Assembly: GCF_000473065.1 (NCBI RefSeq)
Contig: NZ_AXAZ01000082.1
Location: 1 to 34,425 of the forward strand
Length of the DNA stretch: 34,425 nucleotides
Direction: 5' to 3'
Source of the DNA: Bradyrhizobium sp. WSM1743
GTDB taxonomy: Bacteria > Pseudomonadota > Alphaproteobacteria > Rhizobiales > Xanthobacteraceae
Shown one piece after another: positions 32,406 to 34,425 of this stretch (position 1 is its first letter; every line of letters begins with the position of its first letter). The translations under genes and the position numbers were made by a program. The notes under the pieces were generated by a model. That model was not told the DNA's origin and ran no database searches. It saw nothing but the letters and a program-made list of their open reading frames with translations.

Positions 32406-34031
32406 ATGACCACCCTCACCGGCGGCGAAGCGATCGTAAGCGGACTTGTCGCCCACGGCGTGGACACCGTATTCGGCCTGCCCGGCGCGCAGGTCTACGG
32501 CCTGTTCGACGCTTTCCACCAAGCCCAGCTCAAGGTGATCGGCGCGCGGCATGAGCAGGCCTGCGGCTACATGGCATTCGGCTATGCGCGCTCGAGCGGC
32601 CGGCCCGGCGTGTTCAGCGTGGTGCCCGGTCCTGGCGTGCTCAATGCCAGCGCCGCACTGCTGACTGCGTTCGGCTGCAACGAGCCGGTGTTGTGCGTCA
32701 CCGGCCAGGTGCCGACGCCGTTTCTCGGCAAGGGCCGCGGCCATCTGCACGAGATGCCGGACCAGCTCGCGACCTTGCGCACCTATGTAAAATGGGCCGA
32801 GCGCATCGAATATCCCGGCAACGCGCCGACGGTGGTGGCGCGCGCGTTCCAGGAGATGATGTCGGGACGGCGCGGCCCTGCCTCGGTCGAGATGCCCTGG
32901 GACGTCTTCACCCAGCGCGCGGATACGGCAGCCGCCCAGGTGCTGGAGCCGCTGCCCGCGCCGCTGCCCGATCCAGATATGATCAAGCAGGCGGCAGCGC
33001 TCATCAAGACCGCCAAGGCGCCGATGATCTTCGTCGGCAGCGGCGCGATCGACGCGCGCGAGGAGATCCTCGAGCTCGCCGAGATGATCGATGCGCCCGT
33101 CGTCGCCTTCCGCAGCGGCCGCGGCGTCGTCTCCAATGCGCATGAGCTCGGCTTGACCATGGCCGCCGCCTACAAGCTGTGGCCGAACACCGATCTCATG
33201 ATCGGCATCGGCACGCGGCTGGAGCTGCCGACGATGTCGCGCTGGCCGTATCAGCCCGCTGGCCTGAAGAGCATCCGCATCGACATCGATCCGGTCGAGA
33301 TGCGGCGGTTCTCGTCCGACACCGCGATCGTCGCCGATGCCAAGGCCGCGACTGCCGACCTCGCCGCCGCCGTCACCAAGGTGGGTTACAGCAAGACCGC
33401 CGGCCGGCGCGGCGCGATCCGCGAAGCCACCGCCGCGGCGCAAGCCGAGATCCAGCGCATCCAGCCGCAGATGGCGTATCTGAACATCCTGCGCGAAGTG
33501 CTGCCGGCGAATGCGATCGTCACCGATGAACTGTCCCAGGTCGGCTTTGCCTCCTGGTACGGCTTTCCGATCTACCAGCCGCGCACCTTCATCACCTCGG
33601 GCTACCAGGGCACGCTCGGCTCGGGCTTTCCGACCGCCCTTGGCGCCAAGGTCGCGAACCCCGATAAGCCGGTGGTCGCCATCGCTGGCGACGGCGGCTT
33701 CATGTTCGGCGTGCAGGAGCTCGCCACCGCCGTGCAGTTCAACATCGGCGTGGTGACACTGGTGTTCAACAACAACGCCTATGGCAATGTCCGCCGCGAC
33801 CAGCGCGAACGTTTCGACGGCCGCGTGGTTGCATCGGACCTCGTCAATCCGGATTTCGTCAAGCTCGCGGAGTCCTTCGGCGTTGCGGCTGCGCGCGTCA
33901 CGACGCCGGATCAGTTCAAGGCGGCGATGGAGAAGGCGCTTGGCCACAGCGGGCCGTATCTGATTTCGGTCGAGGTGACCAGGGATTCCGAGGTCAGCCC
34001 GTGGGCGTTCATTCACCCGCCGAAGCCGTAA
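32406..34031 (+). CDS. Thiamine-diphosphate-dependent enzyme (acetolactate synthase large-subunit-like)
   Basis: A 541-residue member of the acetolactate synthase/benzoylformate decarboxylase superfamily. The N-terminal Pyr domain has GGEAIVSGLVAHGVDTVFGL and the catalytic E50 in RHEQACGYMAFGYAR. The central domain is ~190-340. The C-terminal PP domain holds the thiamine-diphosphate/Mg motif starting at G428-D429-G430 (GDGGFMFGVQEL) and ending in VTLVFNNNAYGNV. The start is the ATG at 32406, 25 bases after the FAH gene. The ribosome site is weak (GTGGAAT). It is not part of known homoprotocatechuate pathways. It may be a 2-oxo acid decarboxylase or carboligase co-opted by the operon, or simply adjacent. 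No regulatory (IlvN) subunit is beside it, which argues against a biosynthetic role. Confidence 0.92.
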   Translation: MTTLTGGEAIVSGLVAHGVDTVFGLPGAQVYGLFDAFHQAQLKVIGARHEQACGYMAFGYARSSGRPGVFSVVPGPGVLNASAALLTAFGCNEPVLCVTGQVPTPFLGKGRGHLHEMPDQLATLRTYVKWAERIEYPGNAPTVVARAFQEMMSGRRGPASVEMPWDVFTQRADTAAAQVLEPLPAPLPDPDMIKQAAALIKTAKAPMIFVGSGAIDAREEILELAEMIDAPVVAFRSGRGVVSNAHELGLTMAAAYKLWPNTDLMIGIGTRLELPTMSRWPYQPAGLKSIRIDIDPVEMRRFSSDTAIVADAKAATADLAAAVTKVGYSKTAGRRGAIREATAAAQAEIQRIQPQMAYLNILREVLPANAIVTDELSQVGFASWYGFPIYQPRTFITSGYQGTLGSGFPTALGAKVANPDKPVVAIAGDGGFMFGVQELATAVQFNIGVVTLVFNNNAYGNVRRDQRERFDGRVVASDLVNPDFVKLAESFGVAAARVTTPDQFKAAMEKALGHSGPYLISVEVTRDSEVSPWAFIHPPKP

Positions 34032-34113
34032 TCGAGACATCGTCGATCCGGCCTCTTCCCTTCTCCCCTTGTGGGAGAAGGTGGATCGCTGACGCGAAGC
34101 GGCAGCGAGACGA

Positions 34114-34149
34114 ATGAGGGGTCTGTCTCCGCGGATAGAGACCCCTCAT
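34114..34149. repeat. Inverted repeat downstream of the hpa operon
   Basis: ATGAGGGGTCT (34114-34124) and AGACCCCTCAT (34139-34149) form a perfect 11-bp stem with a 14-base loop. Upstream, CTTCTCCCCTTGTGGGAGAAG (about 34061-34081) is a second short hairpin. Together these look like a widespread alphaproteobacterial intergenic repeat, and may also act as the transcript end of the operon. Confidence 0.65.
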
Positions 34150-34167
34150 CCGCCTTCCCTTCGGGAA

Positions 34168-34217
34168 TGTCCAGCGGATGGAAGGGTAACAAAACAGCCC
34201 GGATGGATAGGTAACAA
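34168..34217. mobile_element. Candidate terminus of the right-hand insertion sequence
   Basis: GGATGGAAGGGTAACAA (34176-34192) and GGATGGATAGGTAACAA (34201-34217) are direct near-repeats (15 of 17 identical) with a 25-base period. They lie just past the transposase stop codon. Tandem transposase-binding sites at an element end often look like this, and the end itself may be near TGTCCAGCGG at 34168. The exact boundary is not proven. Confidence 0.4.
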
Positions 34218-34221
34218 TCGT

Positions 34222-34425
34222 TCATGGTTCGGTCCGCTGCGGCGCTGCGCTAGCGCAGCGCCGCAGCGTCGATGTTTTCTGATCGATGATGCCGATCGGC
34301 ACGTTGAAGAAGCGCACTTGCCATTGCCCATCGGCGGTTTCCTCTACGGCGACTGTTTCACCAGCGAGAGCGCTGCAAAGGTGGATGAGCTCGCCACGCC
34401 ATTTGATCTCGCCGTTGGAGCGGAC
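34222..34425 (-). CDS. Transposase, C-terminal tail (5' part beyond the window)
   Basis: The last 67 residues of a DDE-type (integrase-core) transposase: VRSNGEIKWRGELIHLCSAL, then AGETVAVEETADGQWQVRFF and NVPIGIIDQKTSTLRR, ending at TGA 34224-34222. The pattern of a short beta-rich domain ending in G-I-I-D is typical of the tail after the integrase core of IS481-like and related elements. The catalytic DDE residues lie outside the window. The final residues, CASAAPQRTEP, are encoded by a 34-bp perfect palindrome and depart from the expected basic tail, so that sequence may be a later insertion. It may or may not be the same element type as the transposase at 1-222. Confidence 0.72.
   Translation of the reverse strand, partial: VRSNGEIKWRGELIHLCSALAGETVAVEETADGQWQVRFFNVPIGIIDQKTSTLRRCASAAPQRTEP
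34235..34268. repeat. 34-bp perfect palindrome in the transposase tail
   Basis: The half CGCTGCGGCGCTGCGCT (34235-34251) is followed directly by its exact reverse complement (34252-34268). There is no spacer. It lies 11 bases before the transposase stop codon, inside the reading frame. The stem could act as a cruciform, a block to readthrough transcription from outside, or a transposase/host factor site. Confidence 0.92.

Noticed and set aside
32385..34040. Long open frame antisense to the thiamine-diphosphate enzyme gene (also similar frames antisense at 28820-30286, 24564-25991, 21531-22622)
   Set aside because: These mirror the codon periodicity of high-GC genes, have Arg/Ala/His-rich translations with no domain, and lie exactly opposite well-supported genes.

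Overview
The window looks like chromosome of a Bradyrhizobium-type alphaproteobacterium (order Hyphomicrobiales). This is inferred from the high GC content, the strong antisense shadow frames typical of such codon use, gene content rich in ABC uptake and aromatic catabolism, and several intergenic inverted-repeat families of the kind scattered through Bradyrhizobium genomes. No rRNA, tRNA or CRISPR array was seen. Both ends are cut through transposase genes, so the segment is framed by insertion sequences.

Layout. 1-222: end of a transposase with a helix-turn-helix. 354-480: a compound palindromic repeat. 555-1170: a small VOC-fold protein and a 63-residue hypothetical protein. 1607-5946: a complete CUT1-type carbohydrate ABC importer operon on the minus strand (binding protein, two permeases, ATPase). 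6037-6862: a decayed zone with a possible frameshifted small gene and the remnant of a second sugar-binding protein. 7098-9759: an acyl-CoA dehydrogenase and an orphan branched-chain-amino-acid-type binding protein. 9938-12115: folE followed by a Rieske/FAD reductase. 12278-16029: two histidine kinases carrying receiver domains but no DNA-binding output. 16193-17257: an HD-domain protein with a hydrolase fragment fused in frame behind its stop codon. 17515-24200: a three-gene operon of transglutaminase/DUF2126, circularly permuted ATP-grasp plus alpha-E, and a second transglutaminase, a set predicted to make or attach peptides. 24444-26912: a UxaA-family dehydratase and an HpcH/HpaI-family aldolase. 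27028-34031: a homoprotocatechuate (3,4-dihydroxyphenylacetate) meta-cleavage locus with the divergent MarR-type repressor hpaR, then hpaH, hpaF, hpaE, hpaD, a FAH-family enzyme and a thiamine-diphosphate enzyme. 34114-34425: repeats and the tail of another transposase.

How the parts work together. The hpa locus would open the ring of homoprotocatechuate (HpaD), oxidise the semialdehyde (HpaE), isomerise (HpaF), decarboxylate/isomerise (FAH protein), hydrate (HpaH) and cleave (HpaI-type aldolase) to pyruvate and succinic semialdehyde. A perfect 16-bp palindrome between hpaR and hpaH is a good candidate HpaR operator. The aldolase also pairs with the UxaA-type dehydratase in a way that recalls GarD/GarL sugar-acid catabolism, so its true substrate is open. 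No HpaBC monooxygenase is present.

The strongest unexplained signals are two long perfect palindromes: 28 bp inside the start of the ABC ATPase gene and 34 bp inside the tail of the right-hand transposase. The amidoligase-like transglutaminase/ATP-grasp/alpha-E operon is the most likely poorly characterised biochemical system.
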